Shown here one piece after another: positions 15,220 through 28,100 of a stretch of DNA of 64,000 nucleotides. Made by a program: the position numbers and the translations under genes. Numbering within the stretch: position 1 is the first letter of the stretch; the number at the start of each line of letters is the position of its first letter. The notes under the pieces are model-generated. The model had not been told where the DNA came from. It did not search any database and was given only the letters and a program-made list of their open reading frames with translations. The stretch spans positions 1-64,000 of the forward strand of contig JACPAV010000007.1 of assembly GCA_016180645.1 (NCBI GenBank), written 5' to 3'. Origin of the DNA: Nitrospirota bacterium (lineage in GTDB: Bacteria > JACPQY01).

Positions 15220-15657
15220 TCAAACGGACTTGGCGCTTCGGTTTTTGCGACGCCTCCGCATGACGATGAAAACTCCAACAAGGACAACTGCCGGAACGAT
15301 CCAGGCCCATGGCGGCACGCCGCCGACTCGAAGGGGATACGAAAAGTATTCCGTCGCCCCCAGCGTGGAGAGATTGACACGGAGGATGTAATCACCGGAT
15401 TTCATGTCTCCCGGGAGCCGGCCCAGAACGGCGTCGAAGGATTTGGTCTCTTCGCCTTTCAGGTCCACCAGCCCGATGCCACGATGCTGAAGCCAGTGGC
15501 CTCCCCGGTCCTCCATGGCGGACACCCTGAACCAGCGCGGGAATACGGTGGGATTGCGAACTTCGGCCTGTACGACTAGCGGCTCACCCGGACTGAGACG
15601 CTCGGGTCCGCCCAGGTGGTATTCAAGTTGGCCGAGAGTACCGGTTTTCTCGAACAC
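15220..15657 (-). CDS. Membrane-anchored protein with an Ig-like (NEW3-type) domain
   Basis: A 145-residue protein without an N-terminal signal. Residues 15-110 look like a beta-sandwich (LSPGEPLVVQAEVRNPT, then SGDYILRVNLS). A C-terminal membrane helix (WAWIVPAVVLVGVFIVM) is followed by a basic tail (RRRRKNRSAKS). This tail-anchored layout with a GEP-L-x-V-x-V-x-N-P motif resembles NEW3/alpha-galactosidase-associated modules. The start is a GTG at 15657, nine bases after the coiled-coil stop, with GCAAGG upstream. With no N-terminal signal the domain side of the membrane is uncertain. No function known. Confidence 0.5.
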   Translation of the reverse strand: MFEKTGTLGQLEYHLGGPERLSPGEPLVVQAEVRNPTVFPRWFRVSAMEDRGGHWLQHRGIGLVDLKGEETKSFDAVLGRLPGDMKSGDYILRVNLSTLGATEYFSYPLRVGGVPPWAWIVPAVVLVGVFIVMRRRRKNRSAKSV

Positions 15658-15666
15658 CCTTGCGGG

Positions 15667-16068
15667 TCAGGCGGCCTTGCGCTCGAGGTTTTCCACGCGC
15701 CGCGTCAGATTCTGGATGGCCGCGTCTTGCTCCAGCCGGTCCTTCCCGACAAACTCGGCAATTTGACGCATCGAGGTCTCAATATTGCCCAAGCGCACGG
15801 AATGCTCCCGAAGACTCTCACCATGTTCCCGAAGGATCTGACCGTGTTCCCGAAGGATCTGGCGGTGTTCGGAGAGTTCGGACTTGATCGCGCCGAGTTC
15901 CGACTTGATGCCATCCAGCTCGCCGAGCTTGCCCTTGATGAGGCCGAGTTCCGACTTGATGCCATCCAACTCGCCGAGCTTGCCCTTGATGTGGCCGAGT
16001 TCACCCAGCATGGCTTGGAGGAGTTCGTTCGTTTGGGCGAGGCCGTTTCCCTTGCTCCCCTTGGTCAT
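15667..16068 (-). CDS. Coiled-coil protein with in-frame tandem repeats
   Basis: A 133-residue, highly charged protein with no signal or membrane segment. Residues 25-59 contain two 17-residue units GKLGELDGIKSELG-x-IK. Residues 60-85 contain 7-residue units REHGQIL/REHGESL. The C-terminus is a leucine-heptad coiled coil (AAIQNLTRRVENLERKAA). A long parallel coiled coil is likely. It lies between the giant lipoprotein gene and the Ig-like membrane protein gene in the minus-strand operon. Function unknown; a spacer or oligomerisation role is possible. Confidence 0.6.
   Translation of the reverse strand: MTKGSKGNGLAQTNELLQAMLGELGHIKGKLGELDGIKSELGLIKGKLGELDGIKSELGAIKSELSEHRQILREHGQILREHGESLREHSVRLGNIETSMRQIAEFVGKDRLEQDAAIQNLTRRVENLERKAA
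15820..15993. repeat. 21-bp and 51-bp in-frame tandem repeats in the coiled-coil gene
   Basis: Two 21-bp units start at 15820 and 15841 and differ at a few bases. Two near-identical 51-bp units start at 15892 and 15943. Both unit lengths are multiples of three, so copy number can change without breaking the frame. Confidence 0.8.
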
Positions 16069-16110
16069 GTGGAAATCCTAGCGCAACAGGGGACCGAATT
16101 CAATACGGGG

Positions 16111-19100
16111 TCAGTTCCCGGTGCGGGCGGCGTTCTTTTGGAAGGTGGGCCAGGAATGGGAAGCGGTGCCGCTGCCGGCCACGGTGATTTCGAAGACGTA
16201 GATCTTGTCGTCCGCGGAACCGACCACGAGCTCGAGGTTGGAATCCGCGTCCAGGTTGGCCAGCGTCGGTGAGGAAAGGGCCGCTGTTCCCGCGACGATC
16301 GGCCAGCCGTCCGCTTCGGTATTACCATTGGCGACTTCCCTCGCCGTGATCTGTCCGTTCGGCCGGGCGATGACGACTTCCTGAGTTCCGTCGTTGTCGA
16401 CATCGGCGAGCATGGGTGAGGCGGTCAAGACCCCGAGACCGGTGACGGGCCAGTTCGAGGCGCCTGAGGCGTTGGAGCCGGTGGAGCCGTCTAGAATATA
16501 GACCTCGCCCGCCTGTGTGGCCACGATGATTTCCAGCGGAGGGGAGGCGCCGAGGACGTTGGCTACGGCGACGGAAGCCGTAATGGACGGCGCGCCCGCT
16601 ATCGTGCGGGTTGTGACCGCGCAGGAGGCGGTATCCAAGATATGAATCTTGCCGTCATTCGAGGCCACGATGATCTCCAGCGCGCCGTCGGCATCCACGT
16701 TGGCCACGACCGGTGAATTATTGAGGGCGGCGGACGAGCCGCCGTCCACATCCGCATTGCCTCCACAGACGGACGAATCCAGGCCCGTCGCTCCGGTCAG
16801 AATGCGGATTTGGCCGTTGCCCGTTCCCACGATCACTTCGTTTCCGGCCGAACCGCCGACATCCGCGATGGCCGGCGCCGCATTGGTTCCGGAAATTCCC
16901 GCAAAGGTCCTGGACCACTGCGTCGCGCCCGTCCCGAATTCCACCGCATAGACGACCATGTCTCCGGCGCTGGTGCCGTGGACGACGACTTCGACGGCGC
17001 CGTCGCCGTCGATATTGCCCACCGCGGGAGTGGAGTTCGCTCCCACGCCCGCGAGTGCGATGGTCGGCGTGGCCGACGCGGTGTTGTGCTCGAAGAAGTG
17101 GAGGTTTCCGTCGGACGCGGCGATGGCGAACTCTCCCTGAGCGTCGCCGGTGGCCAGATTCCCTCCGGCGGCGGATCCGGCCGTTACGCTGCCGCCGAGC
17201 GCGGTGGGCCCGAACACGTCGGTATCCGTATTCGTGAGTGTGTAGAGATTTGTGCCGGCCCCTTCGGCGGAGGCAGCGATGATTTCGCAGATGACGCTCG
17301 TGCTGTTGCAGGAATCGGCGCCGGTGTCCAGATTCATGACGAGCGGCGCGTTGGATACGTCCGCCGCCGGAGCGGTCGATCTCGGCCACTGGTTGCCCCC
17401 GGGGCACGGGCCCTCCCGGCCGAAGACGATCTCCACGGAAGGCGGGGAGGAGTAGGATGCGCTGTTGCCGGCGGGGTCGCTGGCGGTGATGACGATGGGA
17501 CGGTTCGGCTGAGTCGTTTCGGTTCCCGCTATGGTGTAGGAGTAGGAAAGATCCATTTCGTTGTTGCCGGCGTCGTCCGAGCAGGCGGCGAGGCAGGAGG
17601 CGGCATTTCCGTCCACCGTCACGGACGGACTGGGCGCCCCGCAGGCAAAGGCCGTCTGGGCGCACCGGATCCCTTCGCCTTGGATGGTGAAATCGATCTG
17701 GATCACGTCGCACTTGGCGAGGGGGGTCGCGGCAACGGGCGTGTAGACGAGGTTGGCGAAGACGGGCGCCGTCGTATCCACCCGCATGGTGTTGCCCGAG
17801 GAGTAGGTGACTTCGTTGTAGACGACATCGCGCACGATGATCTTGTATTGATAGCAACTCCCTCCGGCCACCGCATCCACGAAGGAGCTGCCGCACGTTC
17901 CCTGCGTGGAGAGGGGATTGAACGCCCCGGGGGCCGCGCATGTACCGTCCGCCTGGATGGCGGCCACGCTGCGCTGAAGTTCGCAGCTTCCGATCCCGGA
18001 GACCGGGGGACCGCCGGCGTCGACTCCGGTGCCCCAGGTGATGGTCGGTCCGGTGGAGCTTGAGTCTCCGTTGGTGTAGCTGATCGATCCGCCGGCGGGT
18101 GCCGCGAGGTCCCGAATGACGCTGAAGCTGTTGGTCGACGAGTTTCCGGCTTTGTCATTGCAGGTGACTGTGGAGGCGGCGCTGAACGTGCTGGCCGGGC
18201 CGAGTACCGCATCTTCCCAATTGTAGGTTTGCTGGTAGGGCGTGGCTGAATCTACGGCGCCCGCTGAAACCGTGGCCAGAAAGGTTACATTGTCCATTCC
18301 GCCCGAATCCGTTGCGCCGACGGTGACGATGAAGCTTCCATCCGTCGAGTTGTTGTTGTACCAGACCGTCGTGGTGGAGACGGCCTGTTGGTTGATATCC
18401 GGATTCTCGGCGATGGTGGGTGCCGGGCAGGTGGGGTTGGTGGTGTCGATGACGAGATCGGGCGCCATGGCGGCGGAGTCGGCCGATTCGTTTCCGGCTG
18501 TGTCGGCTGAGCGGGCGACGACATTGGCGTAGGACGCCGGGCCGAGGGCCGAGCTGGTGCAGGACCACGCGCCACCTCCGCCGGAGGTGACGGAACAACG
18601 CTGAGTTCCGCCGATGTAGAGGCGAATGGTGGTCGTGGCCGGCCCGGTCCCGTTGAAGAGGGGGGTTGTGGCGTTGGTGATATTGTCCGTTGTGGAGGAA
18701 CCGGAATCGCTTCCGGGGTCCAGGTCCGGTGCGGCGGGAGCGACCGGCGCGGTGGTGTCGATAGTGACGTTTAAGGACGGCGAGTCCGGCCCTTCGTTTC
18801 CGGCTGCATCCACGGAGCGGGCGATCACCGTGTGGGTGGCCTCACCGAGGGCGGTGCTCGTGCAATTGGTGTAGTCGCCCAGCCCGGTTGTGTCCACGGT
18901 GCAACGGAGGGTATCGGGGCCGGTGGTATAGATTCTGACCTGCCCCGGGGGGGGGGCAGCGCTGGCCGTCAGGTTCTCGAAGGACGGCGTCGTGTCATTT
19001 GTGATGTTGTCCGTGGAGGAGCTGCCAGAATCGCTGGCGGCCATGAGGTCCGGCGCCGAAGCCGGGGCGGCCGGCGCCGTGGTGTCGATCACCAGATCGG

Positions 19101-22100
19101 GCGACAGGGCGGCCGAGGCTGCCGATTCGTTTCCGGCGGCATCCCTGGTGCGGGCGACGACGTCGTTGTACGTGGCCTCGGCAATGGCGACTCCCGGCGT
19201 ACAGGCCGAATAGGCGCCGAAGCCGTCCGTCGTGTCCGTGCAGCGAACGGATCCGCCGACGTAGACCCGGACGATTGTGTTGATCGGCCCGGTGCCGCCG
19301 AAAGTGGGTGTGGTATCCGTGGTGATGTTGTCCGCGCTCGATTTTCCGGAGTCGCTTGCGGCTTGGAGGTCGGGCGTGCCCGGCGCAGCCGGGCCGGTGG
19401 TATCGATTTGGATCGGATTGAGGGTGGGCGAATCCGCCGATTCGTTTCCGGCGAGATCGACGGAGCGAGCGGCGGCCGAGTAGCTGTTTTCGGTGAGGGC
19501 GCTGCTGGTGCAGGACCAAGCGCCAGCGCCGCCGGCGGTGGTTTCGCACACCTGGGCCGCATTGAGGTAGAGGCGGACTTTCTCGTTAAAGGGGGCGCCC
19601 GTGCCGGAGAAACCCGGGGTCGTGATGTTGGTGATGTTGTCTATGCTGGACGTGCCGCTATCGCTTGCCGCGTCGAGATCGGGGGCTCCCGTGGGGACGG
19701 CCAGCGCCGTCGTGTCGATCGTCACGCTGAGGGTGGCGGAGTCGGTGCCTTCGTTCCCGGCGAGATCGACCGAGCGTGCCGTGAAGCTATAGGTCGCTTC
19801 GCCCAGAACGGAGCTGGTGCATGCGCTGTAGTCTCCGGCGCCGTTCGTATCGACGGTGCAGCGGAGCGTGAGCGGTCCCGCTGTGTAGAGTCGCACCTGT
19901 CCGTTCGGCACCGCGCTGCCGGTGAGGTTTTGGAACGTGGGTGTGGTCAAATTGGTGTAGTCGTCCGACGAGGAGGTACCGGAATCGCTTGCCGCGGTCA
20001 TGTCCGGCGCGGACGCCGGAGCCGCCGGCGCCAAAGTGTCGATCGTAAGGCTCAGACTAAGAACGGAATCCGGAGAGATGTTGCCGGCGAGATCCACGTT
20101 GCGCGCGGTGACCGTGTACGCTGCGTCTCCCAGCGCGGGCGCGGCCGTGCATGCCGAGTACAAACCGGTGCCGTCCGTCGTCACGGTGCAGATCGGGCTG
20201 CCGGTGGCGTACAGGGTGACGTAGGCGTTGGTGTCCGCCCCGGAGCCCGAGAGTGTGGGCGTGTTGTCGCTGGTGGTGTTATCCGTGGCGGATTTCCCGC
20301 TGTCGCTGGCGGCGTCGAGGTCCGGAGCGGCGGTGGGACCGGCGGCGGGCGCGGTGGTATCGATCACGAGATTCGGCGACATGGCGGGCGAGTCGGTCGA
20401 GGAGTTTCCCGCGAGGTCGACTGATCGCGCCGTGATGGTATAGGTGCCGTCGGCGAGCGCGGGGGCGAGTGCGCATCCGGAGTAAGTTCCCCCTCCGAGG
20501 GCGGTCACGCTGCATTTCTTGACGCCATCGACGAAGACTCCCACGACTTCCAAGGGGGGCGCGCCGGAACCGGAGAACGTGGGCGTGGTGGTCTTGGTTA
20601 TGTTGTCCGTGCTGGAAGCGCCGGTATCACTGGCGGCGTCGAGGTCCGGCGCGGCGGTGGGGGCCGGCGCGGGGGCGACCGTGTCCAGTGTGATGCTGAG
20701 TGCCGGGGAATCGGGAGATTCGTTTCCGGCGGTGTCCACGGAACGGGCGGTGATGGTGTACACCACGGCGGCTCCGCCGGCGAGGGCCGGGCTGATCGTG
20801 CAACCGGAGTAGTTTCCGCCTATGTCCGACGTGACTGCACAGTTTCCGTAGGTACCGTTCCAATAGATTCGTACGCTCGTATTGGCGGGGGCTCCGCTTC
20901 CGAGGAACGTGGGGGTTGTGATGTTGGTGATATCGTCCGTGTTGAAGGTGCCCGAGTCGCTGGCGGGATCGAGGTCTGGGGCGGAAATGGGCGTTCCCGG
21001 CGGAGAGGTATCGTAGACCCAGAGGGTATTGTCGAGGAGGCCGGCGTTTCCGGCGAGATCGGTCATGGCGAGCCGCACGGTGTAGGTTGTTCCGTCGATC
21101 AGCGTATCGTTGGGATCGGACGAGACGCCGGTGACGCCGCAAGCAGAGGAGCTGAGGTCCCCGCCGACGAGGTTCGGCGCGCACGATTTGGCGCCCGCGC
21201 TTTCGAAGGTTGCGTTGAACGTGATGATGTGAGGGCTGAATATGTCCGCCGGTCCCGCCGTGCGCGTGAAAGTAATTTTGACCGTGCCCGAGATCGCGTT
21301 TTCGGGAATGTTGAATGCCGTGGTAATCGTCGCGTTATCCGCTCCGCTCGCGGCCGGCGCGGTGAGAGAGGGGGCGGGAACTTCTGTGTCGAACGTAATT
21401 GCGCCGGCGGTTACGGCGGAGGCGTTGACATTACCTGCGCCGTCGCGGGTCCAGACGTACATGGTTACGGAAGCGGGTGGACTCCCCGTTCCGCTCATCG
21501 AGACGCTGGTGGGTTCCGGAGTGGTCCATGTGGTGCCGCCGGTGCAGGAGGATGAGGTCGGCTGGGTCGTTTGGGTATCGCTCAGGCACCAACCCGAAAT
21601 GCCGCTGGTCGCGTCCGACTCTCCGGCGATCGTGGCGTTGATCGGATTGCTGTTGGAATACGTGGCTGCGTTCTGCCCGGCGGCGGGAGAGGGATCGGCG
21701 ACCGTCAGGGTCATGCCGCTCGTGGGCGCCGTGAGATCCAGCGTGATCGCGTCGGATACTGTTCCCACGTTGACATTCCCCGCGCCGTCGCGAACCCAGA
21801 CGTAGATCGTCTTGGCGGCGTCGCCACCGCTCAGCGTGAACGTGGTGGGTTCGATGCCGACGAAGCAGGCGTTGGTGGCGGCGGGTTGGGTGGACTGGGT
21901 TTCGCTGAGGCACCAGCCGGAGATTCCCGATTCGGCGTCGGTATCTCCCGTGACGGAGGCGGTGACGGGATTCGTGTTGGTGTAGGTATCGACTTGGGCT
22001 GCGAATTTGGAGGGGTCGGACGCGTCGAGCGCTGGATTGCCGGGCACCGCTTGATCCAGAGTGATGGCAAAGGACACCGCGGGGAGGGCGTTCACGTTCC

Positions 22101-25100
22101 CGGCCGCATCTCTCACCCAGAGATAGACCGTCTTGAGGCCGTTGCCCGCGGTGAGGGAGAACGTGGCGGGGGCGGGGGTGGTCCACCCTGTGCCGCCGTT
22201 GCAGGTGGCGGCCGTGGGCTGGGCGGCTTGAGTTTCGCTCACGCACCAGCGGTCGACTGCGAGATTGTCCGTTGCCGTAATCGACGTGTTCACAGGGTTT
22301 GCGTTTGTGGTTGCACCTTGTCCAGTGAAAGTGGTCGGGTCCGCCAGGCTCAGGATGGGAGTTCCGGGTGCCGTGGCGTCGAGGGTGATCGAAGCGCTTC
22401 CGGCGGCGGCGCTGACGTTGCCGGCGGAGTCTTTGAACCAGGCGTAGACCGTCTTGCAGTTTGGTACGGCGCAGTCACCGACCGAGAGCGAGAAGGTCGT
22501 CGGTTCCGGAGTCGCCCACGTGCCGCTCGGGCAGGTCGTCTCCGACGCGGCCGCCGCATTTTCCGTCAGGCACCATCGAACGACATCTCCGCTCTCGCCC
22601 GTGATCGTGGCGGACACAGGATTGTCGTTGGTGTAGGTGGCGGTGGTGGGAGTCGGATCGGCGAGGGCGAGCGAAGCATTGGGGGGGGCCGTCCGATCGA
22701 GCGTGATGGATCCCGAGCTTTGAGTGGTGTTGATTTGGCCGGCGGCATCCTGCACCCAGACGTAGACGGTTCGGGCGCCTTCGGTGCTCGTGGGCAGTGT
22801 GTATGTGGTGGGTTTCAGGGCGACCCACGCGCCGGACGGGCAGGTGGCGGCTGTTGCAATCGCAGGATCATCCGTGACGCACCATTTGACGACGTCGGGT
22901 GTATCGGTGAATGCCAGGGTGAGCGAAGTGTTGGGGCAGGGGCCCACGGCGCAATTGTTGGTGACGGTGGTGCTGCCACTTTCCGGATCGGTGAAGGTGA
23001 TGGCAATGGGGTCGTTCGGCGGGCCGGTGTCGAGTGTTATCGTGTCCGTGGCGGCGGCCGTGCTGACGTTTCCCGCGCCGTCGCGCAGCCAGAGGCGGGC
23101 CGTCTTGAGGACGTCGCCCGCGGTGAGGACGTTGACCCCGTCGGACTGGGGCGTCGGGGCCGCGAGATTCCAGCCGGTGCCGTCGACCGGGCCGCTGGCG
23201 GCGAGACAGGAACCGGCTGTGGGTATTCCGGCATTCTCGGTAAGGCAATAGCCTGAGACTCCACTGGCGGCATCTGCCGCGCCTGCGATGCTGACCGAGA
23301 CGGACCGTTCGTCACTGAGCACTTGGCTGGACGTTGTCCGATCGGTGATATCCACCGTCAGGCCCGTCCCCCCCCCCGCTGGAGCGGTGGAGTCGAGGGT
23401 GATTTGCGCGCAGGTGGCGCCCGGGCAGGCCGTACCCGCGCTGACGTTTCCGGCATTGTCCTTGAGCCAGACGTAAACGGACTTGAGGCCGTCCGCGCCG
23501 GTGAGGGTGCAGCCGGAGGCGCCCGGCGGCAGTGCGGAGGTCGTCCAGTTTGAAAACGTCGGGATGCATTGACCCGTGCAGGTTGATTCGGGGGGCGCTC
23601 CCGCGGTTTCTCTCAAGCACCATCCTGCGATGCCATTCGCGTCGCTGCCGCCGGTGATGGAGACGTCCACGGTGGCGGTATTCGTGTAGGTGGTGGTGAC
23701 CTGGCCGGTGAAAGAGGACGCCGGCGGATCGGCCAGGGAAGCGGCGGTGGGATCGGCCGGCGGCGTGTTGTCGATACGGATGCGCTCCGGATCCGTGTCC
23801 GCCATCGTGGCGGTGTTTGAGTTTCCTTTGACGCCGGCCTGATTGGTGCAGTCGTTAGCCGCGGCGCCCCGGCCGACGGCGGGGGTGGCTTGGTCGCAGG
23901 CGGTGACGGTGAGGAGCTTGTTGCCGTCCGCCGTCATGGCGCCCGCAGCGGGCAGGGTGGTCGAACCTTCGTAGATTGCGGTGTCCAGATCCACGTAGCA
24001 GACCCGGTTGAGGACCACGGTGCCGCCGGCGGTGACGATCGGGGAGAGATCGACCGTCACGTAGCCGTCCACCCCCAGCAGCGTCATGTCGTCGGTCACC
24101 ATCACGGTCAGGGTAAGTTGGTCGCCTGCCTTGTAGTAAAGGCTGGTCTGCGGGAGAACGAGTGCACAGGGAGTCGAAGTGAAGTTGTCGTTGCTCTTGG
24201 AATGGACGATGCCGGGCGGTTCGATGACCGGTTTTTTTCCGTCGAAGAAGTATCCCGGCGGAGCGGTGGGCGGTCCACCGCTCGATGGGGGGTAGTATTT
24301 GGAGCTGGGACCCGTGGCTCCGACTGATCGCATCGCGACGTAGTAGAGGGAATTGGGGGGCAGAATGGGGGGACCGTCTACGACGGCGCTGATCGCGGTT
24401 CCTGAGATTCCGGTCTTCGGACTGGGCGCGACGTTGTAGGGGGGTTCGCCGCCGACAAAGGCCGTCGGCTTGTAGTGGATTTCGTATGTGGCGGGGTTGG
24501 TTGCTGTGCCGCCGACGTCCGGGGGAGACCACCGGACGACGATCTGGGTTTCCGTTCCGCCGTTGGCATTGCCGAGGATGGTGGACGTATTCAACACGGT
24601 CGGGGCGGGGAAGGGGGTGGTGGCGGATGTGATTACGCTGTAGTCGCCTACGTTGCCGGCGACTCCCGATTGAACGGCTTGGACGGCGAAATAGAACACC
24701 TTGTCGATATTCACGCCGCGGATGATGATCGGGAGAGCGCTGGACGGAACGTTCTGGATGGGGGCGTCGCATGTTCCGCTCAGGGCGTCGCAGCCGTCGC
24801 CCGTGATGCCGCCGACGGAGTTGGGCGGGACATCCGTGCCATCCATGGGCACCGAGCCGTCGAAGTCATAGTAGAGGGTGTACTGACTTGCGCCGGTCAC
24901 GGTGCTCCAGTTGACCAGGAAGCAGGCGATGCGTTGCGGAGCGTTGGTGGGGTTGGAGCAGGTTTTTCCGCTCACGACGTCGCCCACCAGCATCGGAGTG
25001 ATGGTGAGCGTCGGCCGGGCCAGCGGGATGAGGCTTTGGTTGGAGGCGTAGGGGCTCTCGGTGCTTGTGGCGAACGCTTTGACGGAGAAGTGGTACTGCA

Positions 25101-28100
25101 CGCCGGATGTGAGGCCGGTCAGCGTGAGGTCGGTCTTGGTGGACGGGATCGGTCCGAGGCCGCCGGCCGTGCTCGCGCCGGCTGCGCAAGGGTCACCTGC
25201 CGCCGCGGCGAGGCTCTCGCAGGTGGCGGAAACAGCTTCGCAGGTGGCGGCCACGCCGCCTTCTCCGGTCGTTTGAACGTACGGTGCGCCGGCGGTGTCC
25301 GTGTCATAGAAGACTCTGTAGCAGGTTGCTCCGGTGACTGCATTCCAGTCCACCTTGGTATTCACGACGCCGTCGATGACGCTGGCTCCCGTTTCGCCGG
25401 TTACAGCGAAACCGGTTGGCGTATCGAGGCCGGAGGTGGTGGTCTTCTCGGGTGAGAGGGCGCTCTCCCCCTCGCCATTCTCAAGCGCGCAGCCTGAGCC
25501 GCCCGTCAAGCAATCGCCGTCGTCCTTCATTGCCGAAATGGCGAGGTAGAACGTGGTCGGGGTGGAGCCGCTGGGGAGGTTGAACGTTTGAGTGGTGGTG
25601 GAGCCGGAGGTGATTACGTGGGGCGAGGCGCCTTCCTGGAACTGCGTGCCGGTGTACGGGGTGCCGGAGTTGGTGTCGTAGTAGATGCGGTAGCCCGTGG
25701 CGTCTTTGACGCTGCACCATGTCAATTGGACTTGAGTTCCGTTGGCTGTGGCCGAGAAACAGAGGGGGGTGGAAAGGGGGATAGCGTTTACGGTGGGCGG
25801 GCTGGAGCCATTGAGGTCGGCAAAATCGCTATGGTTGCCGCCCGCCTCGGCCACCGCGCTGAAGCAGTAGCTTTCACCGACCGCCAATTGATCGCCGTTC
25901 TTGAGACAGGTCAGGGTGATGTTGGACGACGCGGTAGTGACGCCGCCGGAGATGCCGTTGCAGGCATCGGCATCCGCATTGTAGTTCGTGGTCCAGGCGC
26001 CGGCATTGTCTCGGGTGACGGCGGTACACGCGGCGGCTGTCTCGCGGCGGTAGTAGACGCGGTAGCTCAGCCCTGACAGACCCGTCAGGGCGTTCCACGT
26101 GAGGGTGGCCTGGCTGGTGGCGGTGGTGACCTTGAGGTTCGTGGGCGTGGCAATCAGCGTTCGGGCGGAGCCGGAGTTGGTGGCCAGGTCGCTTTCCCCG
26201 CTTTCGGCGTCATCGCTCCCGGGCGGTCCTGGAACGATCGCGTAGGAGTCATTGATCGTGTTGGCCGCGGACACGGCATAGTAGTAGGTCTTGTCGGCTT
26301 GGAGACCGGAAAGTGTGAACGTGCAAAGCGTGGGTGCGCCGGAGACGCAGCCGGCCGCCACGGGTTCGCGCACAATCGGGGAGGTTCCTTCGGCGGCCCC
26401 GATGCCGGTGTAGGGCGCTCCCGCGGAATCCGTATCGTAGTAGATCTTGATTTTGTCGACGCCATTGGAATTCGTGGTGGTCCAGTCCGTGTTGAATTGG
26501 AAGGTGAGAGTAGAGGCGGTCAGCTTGGCCGTGCTGCCCGCGCCTGCGCCCACGAAGGTCGGATCGACGACCCCTGTCGGCACGGCGATCGGGATGCCTT
26601 CCCGATTGGGAAGAAAGGGGTCGCCGCAGTTGTTGACGGTGGAGTTGGCGCCGGGGTCGGGGGTCAGTTCGCAGGGGTCGTCGGCCCCTGCCGGCGCGGG
26701 AGGGGAGGCCGGCAGCGGGGGGGCGCCCTTTACCGCTACGATGCCGAAACAGTATCGAGTGCCGTTCACCAGGTCGATTCCACTGCCATCCTTGGTGGCG
26801 GTGTAGGACGTGGAGGTCGAGGTGATCACCTTTTTCGGAACGTCGGGTGGGCAACCGTCTGCATCCTCGGCATCGACAAAAACCTGGTAGCTGTCCGCCC
26901 CGGTCACGGGGTCCCACGTCATGACGGCCTTTCCCGTTCCCAGGGTTACGGCGAAGTTGGCGACCCTCGGGAGGAGCGTGGTGAGTCCGATTTCATCCAT
27001 CGGATCGCTTTCGTCGCCCGCGGTGGTGACCGCAGCGGCGGCCAGATAGTAGGAACTGTTCGAGGGGAGGCCGCTCAGGGCGCATCGCTCGTTGATGCCG
27101 TTGTTGATGCAGGACGTGTTGACGAGTGTCGACGCTCCTTCGGTGGCGCCGGTCCCTTTGTAGTCGGAAATCTTGAGCGTTCCGGCGCGAGAGGCGGTGT
27201 CGTAACCCACTTTGTACGTGGGACAGGCTTCACCCGACGCACACGATCCGTAGGATGGGCAGATGGCCAGCGGGCACACCCCGCGCTGCCACTCGAAGAC
27301 GAGCCGGGCGGCCTCGATGTCCTTTTCATGTTTGTCGACATAGGAGGCCATCACCGGTTTGGCCAGCGGCGTGGCGGCATCGTTTGTTTGATTGCTTCTT
27401 CCGCTGCCGTTCACGGCGACGGTCGAGAAGTAGGCGGTTTGACCGTTTGAGGGGAACGACGCTCCCACGGGGATGGCCCGCGTTTCGGGACAGACGCCGG
27501 CAGCCGTGGTGCCGCAACCTGGGGTGCCTGCGACAGCGCAGAGCGTCATGGAGGCGCAGGAGGTGGTGACGACGTTGGAGACCGGTTTCGCGAGGTGGTC
27601 TTCGGCGAGGGACACATTGTTCCAACGGATTTCATAACCGCCGGTGGCGCCCGTGACGGCGTTCCAACTCAACTCGACTCGACCGGTTCGGCCTTTCGCG
27701 ATGAAATTGGCCGGCTTGTCGATGGGCAGCACGGTGATCTGTGAAGAGAGGCTGCTGTCGGTCCGCGCGTCCGTTCCGCTCCGGAGAGCGGAGACAACCG
27801 CATAGTAAGCCGAACTGTTGGCGAGGCTGGGGAGCGTGGCGCATCGGGAGGTTCCCGCAATGGCTGCCGGACAAGTGGCGGTGACCGGTGTGCCACACCC
27901 TGCATCGGCCGGGCAGCTTGACGTGGAAGTTTCCATGGCCAGCAGACACGAAGTGTAGACACCGCTCGACGTGCCGTACTGAATCTTGTAGCAATCCGCC
28001 TTGTCCACCGCGTCCCACTTCACCGGGCCTTGGCCGGTCAGGTGAGCGGGGCCGAGCGCGTTTGAGAGGGAGAGGAGTCCGAAGCCCGTGGGCGCGGCCA

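Noticed and set aside
18832-20424. Plus-strand ORF of 530 residues inside the giant gene
   Set aside because: It is an antisense shadow of the Ig-like repeats, Arg/Gly-rich with no domain.
21571-23256. Plus-strand ORF of 561 residues inside the giant gene
   Set aside because: A shadow of the GWCL repeats; composition is that of reversed high-G+C codons.
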